Below are positions 1-8,170 of a stretch of DNA of 10,253 bases, piece after piece (positions within the stretch are counted from its first letter, which is position 1; each line of letters starts with the position of its first letter). The stretch comes from RPQK01 sp041946865 (GTDB lineage Bacteria; Acidobacteriota; UBA6911; RPQK01): NCBI GenBank assembly GCA_041946865.1, contig JBHGBF010000202.1:1-10253 (forward strand). The letters run 5' to 3'. A model generated the notes under the pieces. It was not told the origin of the DNA. It saw nothing but the letters and a program-made list of their open reading frames with translations, and searched no databases. Made by a program: the position numbers and the translations under genes.

Positions 1-74
1 CACCGGCCTCTCTCCTCGTTGCTGCCACACTCCGAACAAAAAACTGAGGGGTTACCCCAACTGCAAGAAAACGC

Positions 75-104
75 TTGACTGCTATTCAATGTGTGGAGTA
101 AAAC
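75..104 (+). promoter_or_regulatory. Candidate sigma70-type promoter of the RpiR regulator
   Basis: A -35-like TTGACT lies at 75-80, followed after 18 bases by a -10-like TAAAAC at 99-104 (4 of 6 bases match the usual consensus). The -10 box sits in the middle of the palindrome at 94-108, the place where a bound repressor would block RNA polymerase. The assignment is by eye, and the -10 box is weak. It is supported mainly by position, about 65 bases ahead of the start codon, and by the overlap with the palindrome. Confidence 0.4.
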
Positions 105-124
105 TCCAAACAGTGAATAAGCAG
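79..124. promoter_or_regulatory. Nested inverted repeat, candidate RpiR-family operator
   Basis: The core is a perfect 15-bp palindrome, TGGAGT-AAA-ACTCCA, at 94-108. It is flanked symmetrically by outer arms CTGCTATTCA (79-88) and TGAATAAGCAG (114-124), which are inverted copies with a single one-base difference in length. TGT (90-92) and ACA (110-112) also pair between the two levels. The core has the same layout as the known HexR (RpiR family) site: two 6-base arms around an A/T-only 3-base centre. It lies directly ahead of an RpiR-family gene and over its likely -10 box, so autoregulation is the simplest reading. The symmetry is seen directly; the binding protein is inferred. Confidence 0.6.
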
Positions 125-139
125 TAGAGTAATTCTCCG
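125..139. promoter_or_regulatory. Second, degenerate operator copy
   Basis: TAGAGT-AAT-TCTCCG repeats the layout of the palindrome at 94-108, with the shared pattern GAGTAA followed by CTCC. The centres of the two sites (101 and 132) are 31 bases apart, close to three helical turns, so two dimers could sit on the same DNA face. The second half-site is imperfect, so this may be a weaker auxiliary site or chance similarity. Confidence 0.4.
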
Positions 140-167
140 CCAGGAATTAGCGAAAGGATGGAGTGCA

Positions 168-1049
168 GTGCCGACGAACAAGCGCAGTCGAGTGTTGGCG
201 CCGCCGCAAGCGGGGGTGCTCATCCGGATTAAGAGTGCTGCGGAGACGTTCAAACCGGCGGAACGTCAGGTGGCGGACTTCGTTATTCGAGATCCGGAAA
301 AGATTGTGCAGATGTCCATTTCGGAGCTGGCCCGGGACGCCAAGGTGGGGGAGTCGACGATCATTCGCTTCTGCCGGGCGCTGGCTTATAGCGGCTACCA
401 GGAGTTCAAACTGCGCCTCGCGCAGGATCTGGTCCAGCCGGTCGAGTACATACATGAAAACATCAGCTTTGAAGATGACACCAGGGCCCTGACTCAAAAG
501 ATCTTTCAAACGAACCTGGAGGCGGTACAGAGTACGATGCGCGCTCTCGACCCGAGCATGGTGGAGGTTGCCGCCAATTACATTGCCAAAGCGGACAGGA
601 TCGACATTTACGGAGTGGCCTATTCATACTCCTCAGCCGCGGACGCCAAACTGAAATTCCGCCGTTTCGGGCTAAACGCCGATGCTTTCTGCGACTCTCA
701 TCTTCAGTTGATGGCGGCCGCTTCGCTCAGCCGCAAGAGTGTAGCCCTCGGCATCTCGCATTCGGGCAGCACCAAGGAGGTGATCGATGCCCTCGCTTTG
801 GCGCGCAGGAGCGGTGCAAGAACCATCTGCATCACGAATTTCAGTCCTTCGCCCATCACCAAAGTGTCCGACGTGGTTCTGCTGACTGCCTCTCCTCAGA
901 CACCGCTTGGAGGCGAGGTTTTGACCTCCGGAATCGCGCAGCTGTGCGTGATCGACGTGCTGTCTGTGGTTGTGGCGGTGGTCTTGGGTGAACGCTGCCT
1001 GGACCTTATATCGAAGACTTCGGAAGCAGTGAAGACAAAGCGGTGTTAA
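168..1049 (+). CDS. RpiR/MurR-family transcriptional regulator (HTH + SIS domain)
   Basis: This 293-residue protein is a sugar-phosphate-responsive DNA-binding regulator. Residues ~15-90 form the RpiR-type helix-turn-helix domain: the segment around MSISELARDAKVGESTIIRF (49-68) is the classic recognition region, followed by the family's GYQEFKLRLA (76-85). Residues ~125-260 form a SIS (sugar isomerase) domain, with DIYGVAYSYSSAADAKLKF (146-164) and the phosphosugar-binding loop ISHSGST at 196-202. Total length is normal for the family (~280-300). The GTG start at 168 is chosen because AAAGGA (153-158) and GGAG (160-163) precede it and the HTH begins shortly after. In the family such proteins respond to phosphorylated hexoses or amino sugars (MurR, HexR, NanR-like members). 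The effector here is unknown. It lies ahead of the transport and hydrolase genes on the same strand and is their likely local regulator. Confidence 0.95.
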   Translation: MPTNKRSRVLAPPQAGVLIRIKSAAETFKPAERQVADFVIRDPEKIVQMSISELARDAKVGESTIIRFCRALAYSGYQEFKLRLAQDLVQPVEYIHENISFEDDTRALTQKIFQTNLEAVQSTMRALDPSMVEVAANYIAKADRIDIYGVAYSYSSAADAKLKFRRFGLNADAFCDSHLQLMAAASLSRKSVALGISHSGSTKEVIDALALARRSGARTICITNFSPSPITKVSDVVLLTASPQTPLGGEVLTSGIAQLCVIDVLSVVVAVVLGERCLDLISKTSEAVKTKRC

Positions 1050-1211
1050 AGGTGTCGCTCGTGTCTTATCGCGGTGGTTCTTTGTGAAATCGGGGCCAGA
1101 AGAAAGGGGGACGGAACACGAGCCATAGGATTTAGTCATGGCGATTATGTTTGCGGGCGTTAAGACTGAGCGAATCACTCTTCAGTTGCATCCCAGGCTT
1201 TCTTGAATGAC

Positions 1212-1237
1212 TCGGGGTGAGTTCCAGCCCACCCCGA
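1212..1237 (+). other. Hairpin in the leader between the regulator and the TonB receptor
   Basis: TCGGGGTG (1212-1219) and CACCCCGA (1230-1237) form a perfect 8-bp GC-rich stem with a 10-base loop. It ends about 50 bases ahead of the receptor start codon and ~160 bases after the regulator stop codon. No T-run follows, so it is not a standard intrinsic terminator. It could be a Rho-associated stop, a processing or mRNA-stability element, or a translational control hairpin of the receptor leader. The rest of the 1050-1276 interval shows no gene and no clear promoter to me. A weak 13-base palindrome lies at 1168-1180 (GAG-CGA-A-TCA-CTC). Confidence 0.45.
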
Positions 1238-1276
1238 ATCGAAGCGGCAACCCTGCCAAAGAATTGGGGCCGCCAT

Positions 1277-1281
1277 GGAGG
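1277..1281 (+). promoter_or_regulatory. Ribosome binding site of the TonB receptor (decides start)
   Basis: GGAGG lies 8 bases ahead of the ATG at 1290. The other in-frame ATG at 1275 overlaps this site and would add MEEII, including two acidic residues, in front of the signal peptide. The 1290 start gives a cleaner signal peptide and is preferred. Confidence 0.7.
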
Positions 1282-1289
1282 AAATTATA

Positions 1290-4200
1290 ATGAACGCCAG
1301 AATTTCGACAATCATCATTGTCGGCTTGGTGCTCTGTCTGACCGTGCCCGGTCTTCTGTTATGTCAAACAGAAAAAGGCGCTATTACCGGCCGGGTGACA
1401 GACGAGCAGGGTGGAATGGTTCCAGGAGCGTCAGTCACGGTGACGAGCGTGTCCACGAACGTCAGCACGACCTATCAGACGAGCGACGTCGGCACGTACG
1501 AAGCCCCGTTTTTAACGCCGGGCCTGTACAAGGTCACGGTCACGATGCCCGGTTTTGCGACCAGCGTATCCGAGAATATCGAGGTCCACGTTGGTGATCG
1601 TGTGGGAGTCGACTTCCGGCTCAAAGTCGGAGAAGTCAAAGACACGATCACCGTCAGTGGGGCGACCGAGTCGCTGATGCAGACCGAGACGGCGAGTATC
1701 GGTCAGCTGGTCGACAACAAAACGATCGTGACGTTGCCGAATGCGGACCGCAATATCTACGCGTTGCTGTCTCTGAATTCGAGTGTCGGCCAGCCGCCGG
1801 GCGGCAATGGCCCGGCCTTCCGCCTGGAAACGGGCGGTCAGTTCGCCGTGGCTGGATCACGGCCTTCTTCGATGACGTTCAAGATCGACGGGCTCTCCAA
1901 CACCGATCCGGCGTTCGGAACTCCGACCATCACTCCTTCGCTGGACGCGGTCAGGGAGTTCAAGCTGCAAAGCCATGCCTACTCCGCCGAATACGAAGGA
2001 ATAACGCAGGTCAATGTGGCGACGAAGTCGGGTGGAAATGAGTTCCATGGCTCGCTGTTCGACTTTAACCGCAACGATGTCTTTCAGCCGCGCAACCCGA
2101 ACATGCCGAAAGACAAGACCGGGAAGCCCGGCAAGAATAAGCTTCGCTTCAATCAGTTCGGAGCGACCATCGGGGGACCGGTCAGGCTGCCCTGGCTCTA
2201 CAACGGCACCGATCGGACCTTCTTCTTCTTCAGCTACGAGGGCAGACGTGACAACCCTCTTGGATACGGCTATACGCACGTCCCGACCGAATTGGAGAGA
2301 AGGGGCGATTTCTCGAAGAGCATGGGAACCACCTGCGCCAGGTACGGAAGCCCGGCCCAGGACATCCCTCTCCTCAATCCCGACGGCACGCCGTCGGGCA
2401 AGTGTGTGATGGTCGGACAGATTTTTGACCCGGCAACCCAGGTTTTGAATCCTAAGTATGATCCCGCTGGACCCAAGGGGTCACCACTAAATCCGCAGTA
2501 CATCCGGCAGCCGTTTCCCAACAATGTCATTCCGACAGGCCGGCTGAATGACATAGCGCTCAGACTGTTCGATGCGCAGTTGCCTATGCCGAACCACACC
2601 GATCCCGAGCTGAACTACGGTGGCGCCGCCGGCACCAGGTTTGTGTATGACCAGTACGCGGCTCGTATCGATCATACGATCTCGGAAAAGGACCTGATCT
2701 ACGGACGTTTTCAGATTCAAAACAACAATAGGACCCCGAAGGGGCTGATCCCGTACCAGAGTATCGACCTGAAAACCTGGGGGCGTGTTTTCAGCACGAC
2801 CTGGAACCACGTCTTCGGTCCGACGCTGGTTAACGAGTTCCGAGTGGGGTATGTCAGAGGCATTTATGGAAATGATCTGACGGAGAAGATCGACCCGAAG
2901 CAATTCGGAATTCAGAACACCGGCTTGCAGACGCTGCCCCGACTGAATCTGACCCCTGGTGCAGGAGCGGGTTTGAACTATGGCGGGTACAGTGCGTCAA
3001 TCCTGGCTGAAGTTCAGAATACCTACCAACTGGCGGACAATGTGTCTCTGCAGAGAGGTGCGCACAGCTGGAAGTTCGGGTTCAAGGGTGATCACAATCG
3101 ATTCCAGGCCGGGGAAAGAGGCGGACAGAACGGAACCGCAAATTTCACCGGAGTCTACTCCGTTGCGAATGACTACGCGATGGCGAGCGGAACGCGGCCC
3201 AACGCCCTGGCCGACTTCCTCCTGGGGAGGCCGGTCAGTACCAGCCTGAGCATCCCCGGACCCGTAAACGTCCGCAACACGCCGTGGTCGTTCTATGTTC
3301 AGGACGATTGGCAGGTGGCGCCCCGCATTACCATCAACCTCGGAATGCGCTACGAATTCCACCACCCGTTCCGGGATCAGTTGAAGGGAGGAGCTGTTTT
3401 TGATCCGAGCAATGGCGGGCGGGTGCTGGTCGCTAAGAAATCGGTGGCGGACAGTGCGAACACGGTCCTGGTCGCTTGCTGCGCCGACGAGCATCTGGTT
3501 CCGGCCGACAAGACCGATTTCGGCCCCCGAGTCGGACTTGCGATTCAGCCCTTCGAGAACGACTCGCTCGTGATTCGAGCGGGCGCCGGGGTTTTCTATT
3601 CCGATCAGACCCAATGGTTCACGTGGGTGAACGGCTATGCGCCGATCGACAACCCGGTTTTCCAGAACGTAATCGGGGACTTCTACCACGTCGGACCGAG
3701 CATGGACAACCTGTTCCCCACATCTGCTTTCATTGCCAGCACTTACAGACCCACGAAGCCTTCGAACGTTCCTCCTCAGTTCCTCCATCCAGACGGGTAC
3801 GTCGGGGGCGGCTGGCTGGGCGCCAACGGTATCGGATCCCAGAGGACACCCTACACGCAACAGTGGAGCCTCAGCATCCAGCGGCTGATGTTCTCGGACA
3901 TGCTGGTGGAAGTGATGTATACGGGCTCGAACTCCAAGAACCTGCCGACGCAGTGGATTTTCAACCAACCGTCGGCGAGTCCGTACACCCAGAACGTTCA
4001 GAGCCCTGATCCGCAGCTGAACTATTTCCTGCGTCGTCCTTTCCCGAACCTGTCGCCTTCGGCCTATGTGCTGGCCAACATTCTGCAGTCCAACTACAAC
4101 GCGATGACGGCGAAAGTCAACAAGACCTTTTCGCAGGGCTACTCGATCTTGAGCACCTATACCTGGTCGAAGAGTATCGATCAAGGCAGTGAGGTCTACG

Positions 4201-4880
4201 CGATCGGCAATACCTTCAACATCCTCTCGGACAGCCGCAACATCAATCGCGATAGAGGAGTGTCGAGTTTCGACATCCCCCATCGCTGGGTGACGAGCGG
4301 CATTGCGGATTTGCCGTTCGGCAAAAACAAACGGTTCTTGAACAGTTCGGGCTGGATGGACAAGTTGTTCGGAGGGTTCCAGTTCAGTGGTCAGTTCGTC
4401 CTGCAGTCCGGTCAGCCCTTTACTCCGCTGGTGCGCAACCGCCTGTCGAATACGGGATACGCCTTGGCGACGGAGCGGGGCGACCTGGTCGGCGACCCGT
4501 ATTGGTCTGAAGAGGAGTGGAAGCAGCAAATCGCGCGGTGGGAGGCAGGCCAACGCCTTTATCTGATCGATCCTGCTTCCATCAGTCTGAACTATGCGCC
4601 GGGGACTTTCGGAAACATTGCCCGTAACTTCTTCCGGGCCCCCTATGGCCGTCATTTGAATTTGTCCGTACTGAAGTCGACGGCAATCGGTGAACAGGCG
4701 CGGCTGGAGATGCGGCTGGAGATGCATAATGTCACCCGGGAGCGGCTGCATAGGACGGACATTAATGCGCATGCCTATGCCAACAACCTGCTTACCCATC
4801 CGTTGGTGGCTTCGATTGCTCCTCGTTACGCGTTCTTCAACCCTCACACAATCCAACTCGGACTGAAGCTCGTGTTTTGA
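1290..4880 (+). CDS. Oar-like TonB-dependent outer-membrane receptor with carboxypeptidase-regulatory-like N-domain
   Basis: This 1,196-residue outer-membrane protein probably imports an oligosaccharide-like or other bulky substrate using TonB energy. In order: a signal peptide at ~1-26 (hydrophobic run STIIIVGLVLCLTVPGLLL); a carboxypeptidase-regulatory-like beta domain at ~29-112 (GAITGRVTDEQGGMVPGASV at 30-49, then GTYEAPFLTPGLYKVTV); a plug-like region at ~118-255 with VREFKLQSHAYSAEYEG and VATKSGGNEFHGSLFDFNRN, the hallmark of Oar/Acidobacteriota receptors; then a long barrel rich in alternating aromatics. The protein ends in ...GLKLVF, the terminal Phe expected for outer-membrane barrel insertion. 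Length is typical of the acidobacterial group. No TonB box is obvious. Start chosen from the GGAGG at 1277-1281; an ATG at 1275 is the alternative. It is 95 bases from the next gene and probably belongs to the same locus. The substrate cannot be read from the sequence. A 619-codon open frame on the opposite strand is a shadow. Confidence 0.93.
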   Translation: MNARISTIIIVGLVLCLTVPGLLLCQTEKGAITGRVTDEQGGMVPGASVTVTSVSTNVSTTYQTSDVGTYEAPFLTPGLYKVTVTMPGFATSVSENIEVHVGDRVGVDFRLKVGEVKDTITVSGATESLMQTETASIGQLVDNKTIVTLPNADRNIYALLSLNSSVGQPPGGNGPAFRLETGGQFAVAGSRPSSMTFKIDGLSNTDPAFGTPTITPSLDAVREFKLQSHAYSAEYEGITQVNVATKSGGNEFHGSLFDFNRNDVFQPRNPNMPKDKTGKPGKNKLRFNQFGATIGGPVRLPWLYNGTDRTFFFFSYEGRRDNPLGYGYTHVPTELERRGDFSKSMGTTCARYGSPAQDIPLLNPDGTPSGKCVMVGQIFDPATQVLNPKYDPAGPKGSPLNPQYIRQPFPNNVIPTGRLNDIALRLFDAQLPMPNHTDPELNYGGAAGTRFVYDQYAARIDHTISEKDLIYGRFQIQNNNRTPKGLIPYQSIDLKTWGRVFSTTWNHVFGPTLVNEFRVGYVRGIYGNDLTEKIDPKQFGIQNTGLQTLPRLNLTPGAGAGLNYGGYSASILAEVQNTYQLADNVSLQRGAHSWKFGFKGDHNRFQAGERGGQNGTANFTGVYSVANDYAMASGTRPNALADFLLGRPVSTSLSIPGPVNVRNTPWSFYVQDDWQVAPRITINLGMRYEFHHPFRDQLKGGAVFDPSNGGRVLVAKKSVADSANTVLVACCADEHLVPADKTDFGPRVGLAIQPFENDSLVIRAGAGVFYSDQTQWFTWVNGYAPIDNPVFQNVIGDFYHVGPSMDNLFPTSAFIASTYRPTKPSNVPPQFLHPDGYVGGGWLGANGIGSQRTPYTQQWSLSIQRLMFSDMLVEVMYTGSNSKNLPTQWIFNQPSASPYTQNVQSPDPQLNYFLRRPFPNLSPSAYVLANILQSNYNAMTAKVNKTFSQGYSILSTYTWSKSIDQGSEVYAIGNTFNILSDSRNINRDRGVSSFDIPHRWVTSGIADLPFGKNKRFLNSSGWMDKLFGGFQFSGQFVLQSGQPFTPLVRNRLSNTGYALATERGDLVGDPYWSEEEWKQQIARWEAGQRLYLIDPASISLNYAPGTFGNIARNFFRAPYGRHLNLSVLKSTAIGEQARLEMRLEMHNVTRERLHRTDINAHAYANNLLTHPLVASIAPRYAFFNPHTIQLGLKLVF

Positions 4881-4975
4881 TCGTCCGGTGGAAGGATCCG
4901 GCCCTGGTTACCCGGGGCTGGCTCCCCTCGACTTGATTTCTCCAGGTTTGTTTCGTCAGTCGGAGGCGACAACAA

Positions 4976-6343
4976 GTGTTCCAAGCAGGATTCAGCAAGG
5001 TATGCATGTCCCCCTCGGTCGGATCGCCGCTGACCGGTTTTGCGGCCCGCCAAGGTGTGGCGAAGGGCGTTCACGACGATCTCTTTGTCCGCACCTTGGC
5101 CATGACCGATGGCGAGCACTCCCTGGCGATCGTAAGCGTGGACGTTCTCGCGCTGTCGGCGAGTTTCGTGCACCGAGTGCGCCGAGCCATTCGTTCTCGG
5201 GCGGGATTGTCACCCGACTGCGTCATGGTCGCAGCCACGCACACTCATTCAGGACCCGTTTCGATTCGTACTTTTTCCAATCCGACGGAGACCGTAGACG
5301 GGTCTTATATGAAGAACCTGTCCGCCGCCATTGTGGAGTCGGTTGACAAGGCCTGGCAGGCGCGGTTCCCGGCGAGAATCGGTTCCGGCAACGGAGTCAT
5401 CCGGGATTTGGGAAAAAACCGGCGGACCTCGGATCTCCTCCCCGTCGACGAGGAAGTGGGAATCCTGAGAATCGACGACGCACAGGGGAGAGCCCGGGCT
5501 CTCGTAGTGAATCACCCCTGCCACCCAACCGTTCTTGGTCCCAACAACCTGTTGGTCAGTGCTGATTTCCCCGGGTTCATGATCAGCCGGCTGGAAAGCG
5601 CTCTTGGGCCGGGAGGCTTCGCCATGTTCCTCAACGGCGCCGAGGCGGACGTGAGTATTTCCCATTCCTCAGAGCTGACGGCGATCGGCATTGTTTCAGG
5701 AGACCGCACGTTCGAACGGGCTGCGGAAGTCGGAGGCGCTCTGGCCACCGTGGTTCTCGAAACGTTGCCCGAAATCGCGCCGGAGGAGGAGGGGATCTTG
5801 GCAGCGGCAACGTTGGATCTGGTTTCACCATTCAAGAAGCTGCCCTCCCTGGACGAGGCGGCGGCCACGCTGGTCGCCTGTCGCAAGCGGGCAGCCGAAC
5901 TGGATGACCTGGCAAGCGAAGAAGGCAAGCAGGCGAGGAAGGAACTTCTTTACGCCGAGATCACCTACTTTCACGCACGAGAAGCCCACACCGACGGCGG
6001 GCGAGTGAAACTTGTCCTGCAGGCTTTCCGCATTAACGATCTATTCGTGCTCGGCCTCCCGGGCGAGGCATTCGTCGAAATCGGCTTGCGGATCAAACAG
6101 ATTGCTCCCCGGTCGACGTTCGTGGTTGGGCTGGCAAACGGCTACGCGGGCTACATTCCGACCTCCGAGGCTTTTGGCGCCGGAGGCTACGAGGTCGTGT
6201 CCGCCAAGTGCGGGCCCGGCACCGAGGCTCTTCTGCTGACAGGCGCGCGCCAGTTGTACGAGCGACTGTTTACGGGCAGAATGGCCGCCGGCCATCCGCG
6301 CAATCTCTCTCCAGGGCGCGCGCGAAAAGAGGCGAAAGCGTGA
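4976..6343 (+). CDS. Neutral/alkaline non-lysosomal ceramidase N-terminal-domain protein (putative zinc amidohydrolase), no signal peptide
   Basis: A 455-residue protein of the neutral ceramidase fold. The start of the fold (AGFSKVCMSPSVGSPLTGF, residues 4-22) matches the family opening 'aG.akvDITPp.G.pl.Gy'. Further family motifs are THTHSGP (88-94), NHPCHPTVLG (179-188), SADFPG (195-200), NGAEADVS (220-227), LPGEAFVEIG (361-370) and NGYAGYIPTSEAF (388-400). Known neutral ceramidases bind zinc with two His, one Glu and one Tyr and use a Ser in a GDVSPN motif. The likely counterparts here are His91 (or His89), His183, Glu364, Tyr393 and Ser227, so the active site looks intact, although the serine motif is altered. 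The C-terminal Ig-like domain of full-length ceramidases is absent. GTG start chosen from GGAGG at 4962-4966 (spacing 9); an in-frame stop at 4934-4936 leaves no room for an N-terminal signal, so the enzyme is probably cytoplasmic. Whether the substrate is ceramide is doubtful; another N-acyl compound is plausible. Translationally coupled to the symporter gene. Confidence 0.88.
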   Translation: MFQAGFSKVCMSPSVGSPLTGFAARQGVAKGVHDDLFVRTLAMTDGEHSLAIVSVDVLALSASFVHRVRRAIRSRAGLSPDCVMVAATHTHSGPVSIRTFSNPTETVDGSYMKNLSAAIVESVDKAWQARFPARIGSGNGVIRDLGKNRRTSDLLPVDEEVGILRIDDAQGRARALVVNHPCHPTVLGPNNLLVSADFPGFMISRLESALGPGGFAMFLNGAEADVSISHSSELTAIGIVSGDRTFERAAEVGGALATVVLETLPEIAPEEEGILAAATLDLVSPFKKLPSLDEAAATLVACRKRAAELDDLASEEGKQARKELLYAEITYFHAREAHTDGGRVKLVLQAFRINDLFVLGLPGEAFVEIGLRIKQIAPRSTFVVGLANGYAGYIPTSEAFGAGGYEVVSAKCGPGTEALLLTGARQLYERLFTGRMAAGHPRNLSPGRARKEAKA

Positions 6344-8163
6344 AGACGCTGGACTGGTACGTTGTCGGGGCCTACTTCCTTTTCATGCTTTCCGTCGGAC
6401 TCTACTTCACCAGGAGGGCCGGTCGGAGCATGGCCGACTATTTCGTCTCCGGCCGCAGCTTACCCTGGTGGGTGATTGCCCTGTCTGTGGTCGCGACCTA
6501 CACGGATGCCGGCCTGGCGCCGGCCGTGACGATGCTGACCTTCCAGGGGGGACTGCTGGGAAACGCCGTCTGGTGGATCCCGTACGTCATCTGGATGCCC
6601 CTCGGCGCAGTGCTCTGGTCGAAGTACTGGCGGCGTCTGCGAACGGTGACTTCGGCTGAACTGCTGGGGGTTCGATACGGCGGCAGAGTCGCGCACCTGT
6701 ATCGCGGCGTTTATGCCGTTTTCATGACCTGTTTTATCATCGTCTTAACCGCCTATGTTTCGGGATGGCTTGGCGCCGCGCTAGGACCCATCCTCGGCTG
6801 GGAACCGGTCAGCCTCATCCTCTTCGCGGGCATCATCACTCTCACCTACACGGTGACGTCCGGTCTGTATGGTGTTGCTTACACAGATGCCTGCCAGTTC
6901 GGGATTTTTCTGACCGGAAACATCATCCTTGTTCCGATCATGCTTTCCCGCCTGGGCGGACTCGGCAAAGTCTATTCGATGATCGAAAACACTCGGGGCG
7001 CCTCCGCCGAATCCTTTTTTAGCGTGATTCCGCCCGCTCCCGGCCTTGGCGCGCTGACTATCGTGGCGTTTATCGTCCAGGGGCTTTTCTTTGCCGCCTC
7101 ACCGACCGGAGGCGAGGGTTTTACTGCGCAGCGTTTCATGGCCGCCCGCAATGAATTCCACGCGCAGGTGGGGCAGCTCTTCAACACGGTTTTGACCCTG
7201 ATCGTTCGCGTGGTGCCTTTTCTGTTCTTCGGGCTCATTGCCGCAGCCCTTTACTCGCCTGATGCTGTGGCGGAACCCGGGGAACTCTGGGCGCGGCTGG
7301 TTCGCGCCTATGCGCCCGTCGGCCTTCTAGGCCTGCTGGTCGCAGGGGTCTTCGCCGCCTACATGGCGACGATCAGCACGGAAATGAACTGGGGCGCCTC
7401 ATACGTGGTTAATGATTTCTACAAGCCTTTTGTCAGGCGCAATGCGAGCGAGCGCCACTATGTCTGGGTCGGGAGGCTCAGCTCAATCCTGATCTTCGGC
7501 CTGTCTCTGGTGGTCACGTACTACTACGTGCAAGGGCTGAGAGCCTGGTTTCTCTTCATCAATTCTGTGGTCTTCGCCTTCGTGTTGCCGCTGTCCTGGC
7601 TCCGATTCTTCTGGTGGCGCTTGAACATTTACGGAGAAGCGGCCGCTCTCATTATCGGGCTTCCGCTCAGCTATGTCGTCTGGTTTCCCCTGGGCTTTTC
7701 CAATGAGCAGGCCCATCCGTTCTGGCAGGGCTTTCTTCTCCTTTTTGGGCTTGGGATGGTGGTGATCGTCACGACGACTCTGCTCACCAGGCCGGAGCGA
7801 ATGGACACGCTGATTCAGTTCTACGACCGGTGCCGGCCGCCGGGCGCTTGGGGGCCGGTTCGCAAGCATTTCGGCGCTGAGGTCCGTGACCAGATAAAGG
7901 GCGAGACGAGGCGGGACCTGACCGAGTGTCTCCTGGGAATAGCCTTTGCCACGTCGGCGATCCTCGTGGTGATCAGCACCCTCGGCTGTCATTGGGGGAC
8001 TCTCGCAGTCGCCGTCCTGGTCGGTCTCACCGCCGGCGTGTCGTTCATTGCCCGGTGGGCACGGCGCGGGGTTTTCAGCGGGTTGCGGGAAACCGACTCA
8101 AGTACTCTCGGGACAGATGCCGGCCGGCAAGCGCTGGCGAGCAGTGAAGCTGCTTCAAAATGA
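6340..8163 (+). CDS. Sodium:solute symporter (SSS family)
   Basis: A 607-residue inner-membrane transporter that would use the sodium gradient to import a small solute, probably the product of the neighbouring hydrolases. About 15 hydrophobic segments are visible, the first at residues ~5-23. Family landmarks: MADYFVSGRSLPWWVIALSV (31-50) leading into the broken helix with VATYTDAG; TSGLYGVAYTDACQFGIFLTG (173-193), the SSS signature helix; and AYMATISTEMNWGASYVVND (340-359), the helix carrying the sodium-site Ser/Thr residues, followed by DFYKPF. Beyond the usual core there is a basic cytoplasmic stretch (~483-525, with PERMDTLIQFYDRCRPPG) and two further membrane segments (~528-571). The GTG start at 6340 overlaps the ceramidase stop as GTGA, with AAAAGAGG at 6325-6332 as ribosome site. 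The open frame extends back to 6208, but that part lies inside the previous gene. Substrate unknown; sugar, sialic-acid and amino-acid transporters all occur in this family. Confidence 0.93.
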   Translation: MKTLDWYVVGAYFLFMLSVGLYFTRRAGRSMADYFVSGRSLPWWVIALSVVATYTDAGLAPAVTMLTFQGGLLGNAVWWIPYVIWMPLGAVLWSKYWRRLRTVTSAELLGVRYGGRVAHLYRGVYAVFMTCFIIVLTAYVSGWLGAALGPILGWEPVSLILFAGIITLTYTVTSGLYGVAYTDACQFGIFLTGNIILVPIMLSRLGGLGKVYSMIENTRGASAESFFSVIPPAPGLGALTIVAFIVQGLFFAASPTGGEGFTAQRFMAARNEFHAQVGQLFNTVLTLIVRVVPFLFFGLIAAALYSPDAVAEPGELWARLVRAYAPVGLLGLLVAGVFAAYMATISTEMNWGASYVVNDFYKPFVRRNASERHYVWVGRLSSILIFGLSLVVTYYYVQGLRAWFLFINSVVFAFVLPLSWLRFFWWRLNIYGEAAALIIGLPLSYVVWFPLGFSNEQAHPFWQGFLLLFGLGMVVIVTTTLLTRPERMDTLIQFYDRCRPPGAWGPVRKHFGAEVRDQIKGETRRDLTECLLGIAFATSAILVVISTLGCHWGTLAVAVLVGLTAGVSFIARWARRGVFSGLRETDSSTLGTDAGRQALASSEAASK

Positions 8164-8170
8164 AACGCGA

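Noticed and set aside
1..78. Tail of an upstream gene
   Set aside because: Frame 1 is open from the window edge to a TGA at 76-78, but 25 codons with no recognisable content are not enough to call a gene. GGGGTTACCCC at 48-58 is too short to call a terminator.
2997..4856. 619-codon open frame on the minus strand
   Set aside because: It lies entirely inside the TonB receptor gene, its translation is rich in Arg/Val/His with no recognisable domain, and the receptor frame has clear family motifs throughout.
4881..4975. Terminator between receptor and ceramidase-like gene
   Set aside because: Only short, imperfect GC pairings are visible (around 4898-4921) and no T-run follows, so an intrinsic terminator cannot be supported.
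6208..6339. Upstream extension of the symporter frame
   Set aside because: It lies inside the end of the ceramidase-like gene, its residues are Arg/Ala-rich and non-membrane, and the GTG at 6340 has a good ribosome site and begins directly before the first membrane segment.
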